Assembly: GCF_025574465.1 (NCBI RefSeq)
Contig: NZ_JAOBPP010000021.1
Coordinates: 1 to 64,000, forward strand
DNA from: Kordiimonas aestuarii
GTDB taxonomy: Bacteria; Pseudomonadota; Alphaproteobacteria; Sphingomonadales; Kordiimonadaceae
Length of the DNA stretch: 64,000 nucleotides
Direction: 5' to 3'
Within the stretch, counting starts at the first letter, position 1. Every line of letters starts with the position of its first letter. Shown here piece by piece: positions 8,560 to 16,929 of this stretch. The notes below the pieces were generated by a model. It was not told the origin of the DNA and did not search any database. It saw only the letters and a list, made by a program, of their open reading frames with translations. A program made the translations under genes and the position numbers.

Positions 8560-9620
8560 TCCGGCGTCACAAAGGGGCCAAAATCGGGGCCGTTTTCAAG
8601 GTCGATAAACTCCCCGATGGCTTCCCAAAGCTCGGCCCGAATATCGTCGGTTTCCTTGAGTATCTCGTGCATCGCGCCCTTAACCACCACAAGCCGACCA
8701 TGGGGCAGACGGGCGGCAAAGGCGGCCTGCGCGTTGTTATCGACGATGCGGTCCATCTCGGCCTGCAACATCAGAACGGGGGTTTTGATGGCTTCCGGAT
8801 AGCCCGGCGCATTCAGCTTCTCGCACGATTTCAGCGCTTCGTGAAGCCAGCGATATGTCGCCCCACCGACAGCCAGACGGCGATCTTTTTCCTGAATGAA
8901 AAAGTCTTCATCCCTGAAGCGTTCTTCATCATGGGTCAGTTTCCTGCGCCAGCCCCAGCGCCCTTCCTTGAAGGCCGTATGACCCGGGATATAGGCCGCG
9001 CCGCGGCCCAGCATACGCATCAGCATGGGCAACCCGTTCACAAAAGCTTTTGGCATCGGGCCGGTAAAAATCTTGACCATCGGCGCCACCGTGATGGCGG
9101 CATCCGCATAGCCCGGATGGTCATGCAGGAAACGCAAGATGACATGGCTGCCCGCCGAGTGCCCCATCAGGATGAAAGGCTTTGGCATTTTGTCGATCAG
9201 CTTCTGGTCAAACAGCGCGCGCACATCGTCGACATGCGTATCGAACGTTTTAACAAAATGTTTTTCACGGTTTGGATGCGGACGATAGGACATGCCCTGC
9301 CCGCGCAGGTCCATCGCGGCGCAGGCAAAACCCATCTGGTTGAAGATATGCACGTCCTCAAGGAATTTTTCGATAAATTCGGTGCGGCCAGGCATGAAAA
9401 TAACGGTACCCTTGGGCTCAATCACCTTACTGGCCGGAAAGCGGGCAAACCTGATCGGCATCTCGTCATCCGCCAGGAACTGGCCAAACACAGCATCCTC
9501 CGGCACTTCGCGGCGATGCTGTTTGGCATAGGCCATAATTGCCGGGCCAGGTGCTACCGAATTGGGGTCCGCTGCAGGCGCCACCACTTCCTTGGTCGCT
9601 GTCATCGCCTCGTCGCTCAT
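8556..9620 (-). CDS. Alpha/beta hydrolase, lysophospholipase (PldB-like)
   Basis: A 354-residue hydrolase. The order is typical of the Hydrolase_4 / monoglyceride-lipase group: GTVIFMPGRTEFIEKF (oxyanion region), DLRGQGMS (about 123-130), the nucleophile elbow GHSAGSH (about 172-178), then a late D and H (KGAMHEIL). It has no signal peptide but a 60-residue lead. The size and FMPGR replace the more usual HG; this resembles proteobacterial PldB-type lysophospholipases. ATG 9620 has a GGAGG site on the minus strand. Tail to tail with hisN, the two stop codons overlap in CTAG at 8556-8559. Confidence 0.8.
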   Translation of the reverse strand: MSDEAMTATKEVVAPAADPNSVAPGPAIMAYAKQHRREVPEDAVFGQFLADDEMPIRFARFPASKVIEPKGTVIFMPGRTEFIEKFLEDVHIFNQMGFACAAMDLRGQGMSYRPHPNREKHFVKTFDTHVDDVRALFDQKLIDKMPKPFILMGHSAGSHVILRFLHDHPGYADAAITVAPMVKIFTGPMPKAFVNGLPMLMRMLGRGAAYIPGHTAFKEGRWGWRRKLTHDEERFRDEDFFIQEKDRRLAVGGATYRWLHEALKSCEKLNAPGYPEAIKTPVLMLQAEMDRIVDNNAQAAFAARLPHGRLVVVKGAMHEILKETDDIRAELWEAIGEFIDLENGPDFGPFVTPD

Positions 9621-9793
9621 CTTGTCGTGCCCTCCACACTCTTTGGGTCAACCCTAGACAGCATTAAGCCAATGAGACAAGGCGAAATTTTGACAGCTGG
9701 GTGGTTTCTCGTATTCCCGCCAGGCGGACCTCCGCTGGCGACGCACTCAGTTTTGCTAAAATTGCCGCCAAACCTTTACGGAATTTCAAACTG

Positions 9794-9822
9794 TTGACGA
9801 GATGATACGGCAGGCAAAAAAT
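9794..9822 (+). promoter_or_regulatory. Candidate promoter of the Tad locus
   Basis: TTGACG at 9794-9799 and AAAAAT at 9817-9822 with 17 bases between. The start of transcription would fall only a few bases before ATG 9837, giving a very short leader; consistent with the absence of a good ribosome site there. A second TTGACA further upstream (about 9689) lacks a good -10. Confidence 0.35.
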
Positions 9823-9836
9823 CAGGCAACCGACCC

Positions 9837-11315
9837 ATGAAACAGTATCACCACTCACTCGTCCGCAGGGGACGGGGCTTTATCACCTCCTTCTCGCGGG
9901 ACGAACGCGGCAGTCTTCTGCCCATGGTAGCCGGAAGCATGTTGATGCTGACCGGTGCGGCAGGTGTCGCGATCGACGGCGCCCGCATGTTCTATGTAAA
10001 GGACGTCCTGCAAAAATCGCTCGACAGCGCCGGGCTGGCGGCAGGCCACGCCATGTCGGTCAACGACATGGAAAGTGACGCCCGCGAATTTTTTAACGCC
10101 AACGTCGGCTCCATGGCGGGGGTGGTCAGCAGCAGCAACATGGTCGTAGACATCAGCGATGACAATGAACTGATCACGCTCACCGCCAGCGCCAGCGTTG
10201 ACGCAACCTTCATGCGGCTTTTTGGCTATGAGGCGATTACCGTCAGTGCCAGTACAGAGGTAAGCCGAGAAACCCGCGGCATGGAGCTTGTGCTGGTGAT
10301 GGACAATACCGGTTCCATGGCATGGGACGACAAGATCGGCACAATGAAGACCGCCGCCACAAATCTGGTAAATATCGTCTTCGGTGACGATGAGACCAAT
10401 ACCAACCTTTGGGCTGGTGTTGTGCCCTATATCACCCATGTCAATGTTGGCAACGGCAACTACAACTGGCTGTCAGAGAGCGGCAAAGACAAGGTCGACA
10501 ACGAATATTACAGCACGGAATGGAAGGGCTGCCTTGAGGCCCGGGCTGACGGCGAAGACGAAACCGACACCCCACCGACCGAAATTCCGTTTGAGCCTTT
10601 CTACTGGAACGACACCGACCCTTACTGGCAATATCATAAGAAGAAGGGCTGGTATCAGGTCGATGAAGATAACAACTGGATTGATGACGATAGCGGTGAC
10701 GTAACCATCAACGAGGTCAACAACCGCTCAAGCGCGCGCGGCCCCAACCGTGGCTGCGCGAGCGAGATCACCCCACTTGTCGCTGAGAAAAGCAAATTGA
10801 TCGCCGCCATCGACGTGATGGAGCCCTGGAGTTTCGGTGGCACCGCCGCCAATTACGGCCTTGTATGGGGCTGGCGGGTCATCAGCCCGCGCTGGCGTGG
10901 CCTTTGGTCCGGCAGCCCGGCAAACCTGCCCCTTGACCACGATACCCCTTATATGGACAAGGTCATCGTGATGCTGACGGACGGTGTGAACGAGTTGATC
11001 AGCGCCGACAGCGAACTTGGCGGGTCCGACTATACCGCCTTTGGCCGTCTGGACGAGTTTGGCTACGCCAATATCTATGATGCGCGGGACGAGTTTGACG
11101 ACCGCTTCGACCGTATTTGCCAGAACATCAAAAATGATGATGTCCTCATCTATACCATCACATTTGGCTCCACCCCTGATGAAGATACACAGAGCGCTTA
11201 TGCCGCCTGCGCTTCCAATCCCGCTTTCTACTTCCACGCGCCGACGGCATCGTCCCTGACCGACGCTTTTGAGGAAATCGGGCGGCAGCTTTCAAACCTG
11301 AGGCTATCGAAATAA
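9837..11315 (+). CDS. tadG: TadG-like pilus protein with von Willebrand A domain
   Basis: A 492-residue envelope protein opening the pilus locus. Residues about 20-50 (RDERGSLLPMVAGSMLMLTGAAGVAIDG) are the TadE/TadG N-terminal motif with one membrane helix. A vWA domain follows: MIDAS DNTGS with the first Asp at residue 156, and later VIVMLTDGVN; it is broken by a long acidic, Trp/Tyr-rich insert (about 210-295). TadG-type proteins are minor pilus or tip components; a MIDAS suggests metal-dependent adhesion (inference). It lies one base-overlap from the next TadE-like gene (taatg), so the three pseudopilin-type genes form a coupled unit. Confidence 0.85.
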   Translation: MKQYHHSLVRRGRGFITSFSRDERGSLLPMVAGSMLMLTGAAGVAIDGARMFYVKDVLQKSLDSAGLAAGHAMSVNDMESDAREFFNANVGSMAGVVSSSNMVVDISDDNELITLTASASVDATFMRLFGYEAITVSASTEVSRETRGMELVLVMDNTGSMAWDDKIGTMKTAATNLVNIVFGDDETNTNLWAGVVPYITHVNVGNGNYNWLSESGKDKVDNEYYSTEWKGCLEARADGEDETDTPPTEIPFEPFYWNDTDPYWQYHKKKGWYQVDEDNNWIDDDSGDVTINEVNNRSSARGPNRGCASEITPLVAEKSKLIAAIDVMEPWSFGGTAANYGLVWGWRVISPRWRGLWSGSPANLPLDHDTPYMDKVIVMLTDGVNELISADSELGGSDYTAFGRLDEFGYANIYDARDEFDDRFDRICQNIKNDDVLIYTITFGSTPDEDTQSAYAACASNPAFYFHAPTASSLTDAFEEIGRQLSNLRLSK

Positions 11316-11875
11316 TGGGCGTGCGGACAACCATACGGCGCCTGATAGGCGATCAGAGTGGGGCAAACGCCATTGAGGCCGCCCTCGGCCTGCCTATCCT
11401 GCTGGTACTCATTATCGGCGTCCTTGAGGTGTCCAACCTGTTTTTCCTGTCGGCCACCATTGAGAATGCCGTGCTCCGGGCTTCGCGTTTTGGTGTCACA
11501 GGCAGCAACGAAGACGGGGTAACCCGCGAGGATCAGGTACGCGCCATCATTGCGGAGCAAACCTTCGGCCGGGTGGACATGGACGCAGTTGAAATTGAAA
11601 CACTGGTCTATCAACAGTTCGGCGACATCGGCGAAGCGGAACCTTTCACGGACGAAAACGGCAACGGCAGTTACGAGGCCGGCGAACCCTACTCGGACGT
11701 AAACGGAAACGGCCAGTGGGACGATGACATGGCGGTCGCCGGGCTTGGTGATGCGGGTGATATTGTTCTTTACCGCGTGACCTATTCGGCGCCGAGCCTG
11801 AGCGGCTTTATGGACTGGGCCACCAGTAACGTGAATATTTCAGCAACCGTGGCGGTGCGTAATGAGCCTTATTGA
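11315..11875 (+). CDS. TadE-like pseudopilin with calcium-binding-type repeats
   Basis: A 186-residue minor pilin. The N-terminus has the TadE motif: basic leader, DQSGANAIEAALGLPILLVLIIGVLEVSN with the helix at about residues 20-45; Gly before ANAIE is the likely processing site. Two Asp/Asn-Gly repeats, DENGNGSYEAGE (from D113) and DVNGNGQWDDD (from D128), are 15 residues apart and look like Ca-binding loops of the thrombospondin-3/dockerin kind. Start overlaps the preceding stop (taatg at 11313-11317) and its end overlaps the next gene by 14 bases. It is expected to be matured by CpaA and assembled with the Flp fibre. Confidence 0.85.
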   Translation: MGVRTTIRRLIGDQSGANAIEAALGLPILLVLIIGVLEVSNLFFLSATIENAVLRASRFGVTGSNEDGVTREDQVRAIIAEQTFGRVDMDAVEIETLVYQQFGDIGEAEPFTDENGNGSYEAGEPYSDVNGNGQWDDDMAVAGLGDAGDIVLYRVTYSAPSLSGFMDWATSNVNISATVAVRNEPY

Positions 11876-12437
11876 GAAATTGCGGTCATCAACACTGCTG
11901 GCCCGGCTGCGCCGGGACCAAGGCGGTGCGATCCTTACCGAGCTGGCCTTGTCGGTGCCGATATTCCTCACCCTGCTGACAGGGGTGACGGAGGTGGGCA
12001 ACTATATGCTGATGAACCTGAAACTACAGCATACCGTTGTGTCCATCGCCGACCTTGTCACCCGAGACGAAACCATCTCTGAGGATGTAATCGACGACAT
12101 CTTCAAAGCCGTGCCCCAAATCCTCAACCCTTTCCCGACAGGCGACAAGTCCCTGACGATCGTATCATCGATCAGCCAGACCGAAGATGTCGTCGCGTCT
12201 GTCTTCTGGCAGCGATCAGGGGGCGGCAGCCTTGATGCCGACAGCGCCCTGGGGGCCGAAGGCGACCCGGTGAACCTGCCCGCGGGGCTTACGCTCCGGG
12301 ATAATGAGACCATCCTCGCCACCGAGGTGTATTATCGCTATGAGCCACTGGTGTTTGACTTCATACCGACAAAGACCATCAGGAAAGTATCCTACTTTCG
12401 TCCCCGCATTGGCGCGCTGCAGGAAATTGAGCCCTGA
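11862..12437 (+). CDS. tadE: TadE-like pseudopilin
   Basis: A 191-residue minor pilin: basic leader RLRRDQG, then GAILTELALSVPIFLTLLTGVTEVGNYML with Glu at +5-like position after the Gly cleavage site and one hydrophobic helix (about residues 23-45). The remainder is an extracytoplasmic domain of mixed composition. The ATG at 11862 lies inside the end of the preceding gene, so translation is coupled. A hairpin at 12498-12521 follows its stop, suggesting that the three-gene tadG-tadE-tadE transcript may end before the pilin gene. Confidence 0.85.
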   Translation: MSLIEKLRSSTLLARLRRDQGGAILTELALSVPIFLTLLTGVTEVGNYMLMNLKLQHTVVSIADLVTRDETISEDVIDDIFKAVPQILNPFPTGDKSLTIVSSISQTEDVVASVFWQRSGGGSLDADSALGAEGDPVNLPAGLTLRDNETILATEVYYRYEPLVFDFIPTKTIRKVSYFRPRIGALQEIEP

Positions 12438-12497
12438 CAGCCACCACCTGGACAACCGGCCAACCCGCATCTGAATAAAAAAAGGGGGTGTCCAGCG

Positions 12498-12521
12498 CGG
12501 CACCGCAGGCGCGCGGTGCCG
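12498..12521. terminator. Stem-loop after tadE
   Basis: Perfect 8-bp stem cggcaccg / cggtgccg with an 8-base loop, 61 bases after the tadE stop. No T run follows on the plus strand, so intrinsic termination is uncertain; it may protect the 3' end instead. Confidence 0.4.
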
Positions 12522-12775
12522 GGCCGTTGACATGATCCGGCCTTCCCTTCCTGCCACACAGCATGCTCAGTCTCGCAATTGAATGCTTCCCTCCCCGAGA
12601 ATCACCTCCATGTCGCCCAAAAGAATCGCGTGTGCCGGCTTCCAAAACCAAAAGAATCGGCTCTGTCCCCGCTCCACAGAACGTAAATCAGCGCAAAATT
12701 ATTAAGTTTCGGCATGCCATCCCCCGTTGTCTGGGGTCGCCGCGACGCCCTGAAACCGTCCCTGGGCGCAATTTG

Positions 12776-12955
12776 TTAACCATGAATCGCCCGTGCCCGC
12801 TTTTCCCCCAACAGGAATCTACGTGCTGTTTCAGCGCTTTAAAAATAAGTGTAAAATTTGATGTAATATTTTGGAACATTTTACATTAACCAGTTGTAAT
12901 TAAATGATTTTTCTTCTTGTCGTTAACTTTTTATTTAGGCCCATGGCGCTATAAC
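12776..12955 (+). promoter_or_regulatory. Pilin promoter region with CtrA-like boxes
   Basis: TTAACCAT at 12776-12783; TTAACC with a nearby second TTAA at 12886-12903; TTAA-N7-TTTA at 12923-12937. The -10 candidate TATAAC is at 12950-12955 with no good -35, and the third box sits where a -35 would be, which is how CtrA-activated promoters, including Caulobacter pilA, are built. A 36-bp inverted repeat (12850-12885) lies between. Binding by CtrA is inference. Confidence 0.45.
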
Positions 12956-12989
12956 GAGGACATCCAAACTTGGCAGCTGGAGAAAAGCT

Positions 12990-13175
12990 ATGTTGAAAAT
13001 TCTGAATAAAATCCGTCGTGACGAAGAAGGCGCTACCGCCATTGAATACGGCCTGATCGCCGCCCTCGTTGCAATCGCTCTCATCACCGCGCTCGGCGAC
13101 CTCGGTACCGCGCTCGACACCAAATTTGGTGAGATCGAAACCGCAGTAGATACGGCTGGTGACCCGGCAGGTTGA
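12990..13175 (+). CDS. flp: Flp/PilA type IVb major pilin
   Basis: A 61-residue prepilin. The short basic leader MLKILNKIRRDEEG is cut after Gly14 by the CpaA peptidase; the mature protein starts ATAIEYGLIAALVAIALITALG with the Glu5-Tyr6 pair that defines Flp pilins, followed by a short polar tail. It forms the fibre of the Tad pilus used in surface attachment. GGAG lies 7-10 bases before ATG 12990. It is separated from cpaA by a strong terminator, giving a short abundant pilin transcript, as expected for the major subunit. Confidence 0.95.
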   Translation: MLKILNKIRRDEEGATAIEYGLIAALVAIALITALGDLGTALDTKFGEIETAVDTAGDPAG

Positions 13176-13210
13176 GCCCTGGCTTAACCAACCACACTAG
13201 CGGAAGCTCA

Positions 13211-13250
13211 AAAAAAGCCGTCGGGGGACGATTTTTCCGGCGGCTTTTTT
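13211..13250. terminator. Terminator after the pilin gene
   Basis: Stem aaaaaagccg / cggctttttt with a T run, 35 bases after the flp stop and before cpaA. It should limit read-through from the highly expressed pilin into the assembly genes. Confidence 0.85.
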
Positions 13251-13289
13251 ACTGAAACACGGATCTTGAACCAGATCTCAGGCAACAAA

Positions 13290-13781
13290 ATGCAGGCAGC
13301 ATTAATGATAGAGACAAGCGCCTATGTCGCGCTTGCGGGCATCCTGATCACCGCCGCGATAAGCGACCTTCGCTTTCGGCTGATCGCAAACCGGCTCCCG
13401 CTTCTCATTGTATCCCTGTTCGTGGTGGCAGCCGCGGCGAGGGTGATGGTGGGAGTACCGGTACCAACCGCCCTTCTATGGCCGCTTGCGACAGGCGTTA
13501 TCATCTTCCTCGTTGGCCTTGCGGGTTTTGCTGCTGGCATGATGGGAGGGGGTGACGTCAAGCTCCTTGCCGCAACGGCCCTGATGGCCGGACCGGCACT
13601 CGCCATGCCGCTTGTATTTTATACGGCGCTGACGGGCGGGCTTGTCGCCCTGGTACTGCTGATATGGCAACGTGCCTCAAAAAGCACATCGCCCTTCGCG
13701 CTGAAAGTACCATATGGGGTTGCTATCATGGCCGGTGGCCTGTGGGTCTGTTTTCATAAGGTTTCCGCGGTTTCAGTCTGA
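13290..13781 (+). CDS. cpaA: Prepilin peptidase CpaA (A24 family)
   Basis: A 163-residue integral membrane aspartic peptidase that trims Flp and the TadE-type pilins. The first catalytic Asp is in AISDLRFR and the second in the GGGDVKLL motif (GxGD family), set between hydrophobic helices; about five to six membrane segments are visible. There is no N-terminal methylase domain, as usual for CpaA/TadV. Start choice is uncertain: ATG 13290 (weak agg upstream), TTG 13266 or ATG 13305; all keep the catalytic parts. Confidence 0.9.
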   Translation: MQAALMIETSAYVALAGILITAAISDLRFRLIANRLPLLIVSLFVVAAAARVMVGVPVPTALLWPLATGVIIFLVGLAGFAAGMMGGGDVKLLAATALMAGPALAMPLVFYTALTGGLVALVLLIWQRASKSTSPFALKVPYGVAIMAGGLWVCFHKVSAVSV

Positions 13782-13855
13782 AAAGTTTACAGTTTTTCCG
13801 GGTCTCGCGCCAAACGCGCCACCGGACAGGCAACTTGGAAGCCGGGAGGGGCCAA

Positions 13856-14758
13856 ATGAACCCCAAGAGTTTGATCTTAATCGTCCTCGCCGCCGTCGGT
13901 GTTTTTGCGGTTGTCATGCTGACACGCAGCTACCTGAGCGGCATTGAAAACACCCAGACAGCTCAGGTGGCTGTCAAGCAGATTGACGCCAGCAAGGTTA
14001 TGGTCGCCGCACGCGACCTTCGCGTTGGCACCATCGTCAAGCCGGAAGATCTGACATGGCAGGCCTGGCCCGAAAGCGGGGTGAATGAGGCCTATTACAC
14101 GTCGCGCAAACGTGGTGACGAAGACCCGGCCACCCCCAAGGGTCTCTCAGGCCAGGTGGTGCGCAGCCCGCTCTCGGCCGGTGACCCTGTCACACGCTCC
14201 TCCCTCGTCAGCCAGGGTGAACGGGGCTTTCTGGCCGCAATCCTCACCCCCGGTATGCGTGCGATCACGGTGCAACTTTCCCCGACATCCGGCATCGGTG
14301 GCTTTGTTTTTCCCGGCGACCGCGTGGATGTGATCCTGACCCACGCGGTGGAAAAATCGCGCACCGAGCGCTTCAACATCGCAGAAACCGTGTTTCAGAA
14401 CGTGCGGGTACTGGGCGTTGACCAGCGCAGTGCTGCCGTGGGTGATGAGGTACGCGTTGCCAAAACCGCGACCCTAGAGGTGACGCCAAAAATGGCTGAA
14501 AAAGTGGCGATGCTGGAAAGTATCGGCGCCTTGTCCCTGAGCCTCAGGAGCCTTGCCTCGGGCGGGGATACCCTGCTTGCAAACCCTGACAGCCCGCCGG
14601 TTGGCAACACACTGAGCCACACCATGGGCAATGAGATCAGCAAATTCCTGCCATCCCTTGAGGTTGAAGACAAGGACGGTACTTCCGTGCGTGTCACCCG
14701 GGGCGGCAACAGCACCTTCGTGGCGCTTGAGGACGTGAAAGAGGACGGGAACAAATGA
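13856..14758 (+). CDS. cpaB: Flp pilus assembly protein CpaB/RcpC
   Basis: A 300-residue periplasmic protein anchored by an N-terminal helix (SLILIVLAAVGVFAVVML, about residues 4-21). A SAF domain follows (VMVAARDLRVGTIVKPEDL, about 50-68) and then the RcpC-type region (GMRAITVQLSPTSGIGGFVFPGDRVDVILTH). CpaB works with the secretin in building the outer part of the Tad machine. ATG 13856 is chosen over the in-frame TTG at 13835 because gggagggg directly precedes it. Its stop overlaps the cpaC start (atgatg), so the two are translationally coupled. Confidence 0.93.
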   Translation: MNPKSLILIVLAAVGVFAVVMLTRSYLSGIENTQTAQVAVKQIDASKVMVAARDLRVGTIVKPEDLTWQAWPESGVNEAYYTSRKRGDEDPATPKGLSGQVVRSPLSAGDPVTRSSLVSQGERGFLAAILTPGMRAITVQLSPTSGIGGFVFPGDRVDVILTHAVEKSRTERFNIAETVFQNVRVLGVDQRSAAVGDEVRVAKTATLEVTPKMAEKVAMLESIGALSLSLRSLASGGDTLLANPDSPPVGNTLSHTMGNEISKFLPSLEVEDKDGTSVRVTRGGNSTFVALEDVKEDGNK

Positions 14759-16194
14759 TGTTCAATGTATCGTATATCGTCAAAGCCGTCTTGTTTGGCC
14801 TTGCCCTGGGCATGACCCCGCTGGCCAGTGCGTCCGGGCTGAATACCGTCTCGGGTGCCCACGTCATGAATGCGGAGGGCAAAAGCCTCACCGTTGAAGT
14901 CGGCAAGGGCACTCTCATTCGCCTCGACCGCCCGGCCACGGAAATCTTCATCGCCAACCCCGAGGTTGCCGATGTACAGGTCAAGTCCTCCCGCGTGGTC
15001 TATATCTTCGGGAAAGGTCAGGGCGAAACGACCTTTTACGCGCTGGATGAAAATGACCGCACGGTCTATGGCGCCACAGTTCATGTCACCCGCAACCTGG
15101 GCGCGCTGCGGTCCGCCTACGACCGTATGCTGCCCGGCGTGCCCATCGAGGTAACCACCGTTGGTCAGTTGATCGTGCTGCAAGGCAGCGTGGGCGGCCC
15201 CGATGAGGCTGCCCTGGCGGAACGGCTTGCCCACACCGTGCTCGGCACGCAGGACGTGCTCAACAGCATCAATGTAACCCAGCCCACACAAGTAAACCTG
15301 CGGGTACGCATTGCCGAGGTTTCGCGCACTGTGCTCAAGCAACTGGGCGTATCGTGGGAGGGTTTTGCCTCCAGCGGCAGCTCGGTTTTTGGCCTGCTGC
15401 AAACCCGCAACGTGGCGGATGTCATTCTTCATGAAGCAACCAACCTGCCGACGCGGGTGTTTAATTCAGTCACAGATGCCTCCAGCCTTGTTGGCAATAT
15501 CGGCGGCAGCGGCCTTGATATCAACTGGGCGATCGATGCGATGGATCGTGAAGGTTTCCTGCGGGTACTGGCAGAGCCAAACCTGACAGCCCTCACCGGC
15601 CAGACGGCAAATTTCCTGGCGGGTGGTGAATTCCCGATCCCCGTGCCCACCCGCGACGGTATCGGTATCGAATACCGCGAATTTGGCGTGAAGCTTGATT
15701 TCACCCCAACGGTCATGAATACCGGCCGCATCTCCATGCACGTAAAACCGGAAGTAAGCGATCTGTCCAGCGCGGGCGCCATCCGTGTCGAGGGTATCAG
15801 TATCCCGTCCATCAGCACCCGCCGCGCAGAGACAACCATCGAGCTGGGCTCGGGCCAGTCTTTCGCCATCGCGGGGCTGTTGCAGAACAATGTGGTGCAG
15901 GACGCCGACAAATTCCCCGGGCTTGGTGATATCCCGATCCTGGGCGCGCTGTTCCGTTCCGAGAAGTTCCGCCGTGAGGAAACCGAACTGCTTATCGTTG
16001 TCACGCCTTACATCGTGCAGCCGGTGTCAGACCGCAAAATGGTCCTGCCCACAGACCGCTACGTCGCGCCGGGGGATATGGACCGGTTCCTGAACGGAAA
16101 ACGCTGGGTGCCCACCGAGGCCGAGGCCGCCGCCACGCTTGATACCGCTGAAGGCGCTTCCCTGAAGAAACGCGCCGGCTTCCAGCTGGACTAA
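14755..16194 (+). CDS. cpaC: Tad pilus outer-membrane secretin CpaC/RcpA
   Basis: A 479-residue secretin forming the outer-membrane channel for the pilus. Signal peptide at about residues 1-27 (ending PLASASG). Next comes the pilus-type N domain with the typical RLDRPATEIFIANPEVADVQV, a BON-like stretch, and the conserved secretin core in the second half (LTALTGQTANFLAGGEFPIPVP, and IPILGALFRSEKFRREETELLIVVTPYIVQPV). It overlaps cpaB by 4 bases and precedes cpaD by 15 bases. Confidence 0.95.
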   Translation: MMFNVSYIVKAVLFGLALGMTPLASASGLNTVSGAHVMNAEGKSLTVEVGKGTLIRLDRPATEIFIANPEVADVQVKSSRVVYIFGKGQGETTFYALDENDRTVYGATVHVTRNLGALRSAYDRMLPGVPIEVTTVGQLIVLQGSVGGPDEAALAERLAHTVLGTQDVLNSINVTQPTQVNLRVRIAEVSRTVLKQLGVSWEGFASSGSSVFGLLQTRNVADVILHEATNLPTRVFNSVTDASSLVGNIGGSGLDINWAIDAMDREGFLRVLAEPNLTALTGQTANFLAGGEFPIPVPTRDGIGIEYREFGVKLDFTPTVMNTGRISMHVKPEVSDLSSAGAIRVEGISIPSISTRRAETTIELGSGQSFAIAGLLQNNVVQDADKFPGLGDIPILGALFRSEKFRREETELLIVVTPYIVQPVSDRKMVLPTDRYVAPGDMDRFLNGKRWVPTEAEAAATLDTAEGASLKKRAGFQLD

Positions 16195-16209
16195 GGAAAG
16201 GCAAGAACC

Positions 16210-16920
16210 ATGATGCACCTGTCACAATATATTGTCGCAAAAGCGTTCAAACCTGCCCTGTTGGGTCTGACGCTGATGTCCACCGCCGCCTGCATGCACG
16301 ACAGCATCGCCAACCCGGTGGTGGGCGAGACAGTGACGCGCAACACCGTTACGCTTGTGCGCCTAGCCTATACGATTGAAGCAGAAGACGACGGCACAGA
16401 CACCCTGTCCGCTGGCACTGCGGCATCGCTGCAGGCGTTCCTGCAAAGCGTGGGTGCGGGCCACGGCGATATCATTATGCTGGATAGTGCCAGCACGGCG
16501 GGGCGCCGCGATGCCATTGCCCAGACGCTACGCAAGCGCGGCCTTGTGTATGGGGGCGAAGCGCCGCTTGGTGAAACACCGGAAGGCGGCAACATCGCCC
16601 TTTATGTCGAACGCTACCTCGTCACCCCGCCCGCGTGTGGTCAGTGGCCCAATGAACCAACGAACAATACGCGCAACAATGCGAGCGCCTATTTTGGCTG
16701 TAGCAACACAGCCAACCTCGGCCTGATGGTCGCTGACCCCCGCGACCTGATCGCAGGTCAACATCGCGGCAATTCGACCGCCGCTGCGGTCGGCGCGATC
16801 TACACACCGGTTGTTAAACCCGCAGGCCCCAGCATGACCCTGTCCATTGACGGCATGCCTGGCGCCACACAGCAGGTTCCGCTCGGGCGCAATACGCCGC
16901 CTGCGGGCAGCAACAAATAG
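16210..16920 (+). CDS. cpaD: CpaD-family pilus assembly lipoprotein
   Basis: A 236-residue lipoprotein. The signal ends in the lipobox STAAC (Cys at about residue 28). The body has the CpaD features: a segment with repeated AxxLxxFLQSVGAGHGDIIMLDSAS, then two Cys (PPACGQWP and FGCSN) and a C-terminal FGCSNTANLGLMVADPRDL. CpaD probably helps the secretin reach or sit in the outer membrane. aaagg lies upstream of ATG 16210. In the cpa operon between cpaC and cpaE. Confidence 0.93.
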   Translation: MMHLSQYIVAKAFKPALLGLTLMSTAACMHDSIANPVVGETVTRNTVTLVRLAYTIEAEDDGTDTLSAGTAASLQAFLQSVGAGHGDIIMLDSASTAGRRDAIAQTLRKRGLVYGGEAPLGETPEGGNIALYVERYLVTPPACGQWPNEPTNNTRNNASAYFGCSNTANLGLMVADPRDLIAGQHRGNSTAAAVGAIYTPVVKPAGPSMTLSIDGMPGATQQVPLGRNTPPAGSNK

Positions 16921-16929
16921 GAGCGTGGC

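Larger units (their letters stand above)
12438..12989. other. Long intergenic control region before the pilin gene
   Basis: No gene is supported in these 552 bases. It holds a hairpin after tadE (12498-12521), an inverted repeat TGTAAAAT / ATTTTACA at 12850-12885, a strikingly A/T-rich block (about 12835-12940) and three sequences resembling CtrA boxes, all before the Flp pilin start. The pilin therefore appears to have its own strongly regulated promoter. Confidence 0.6.
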
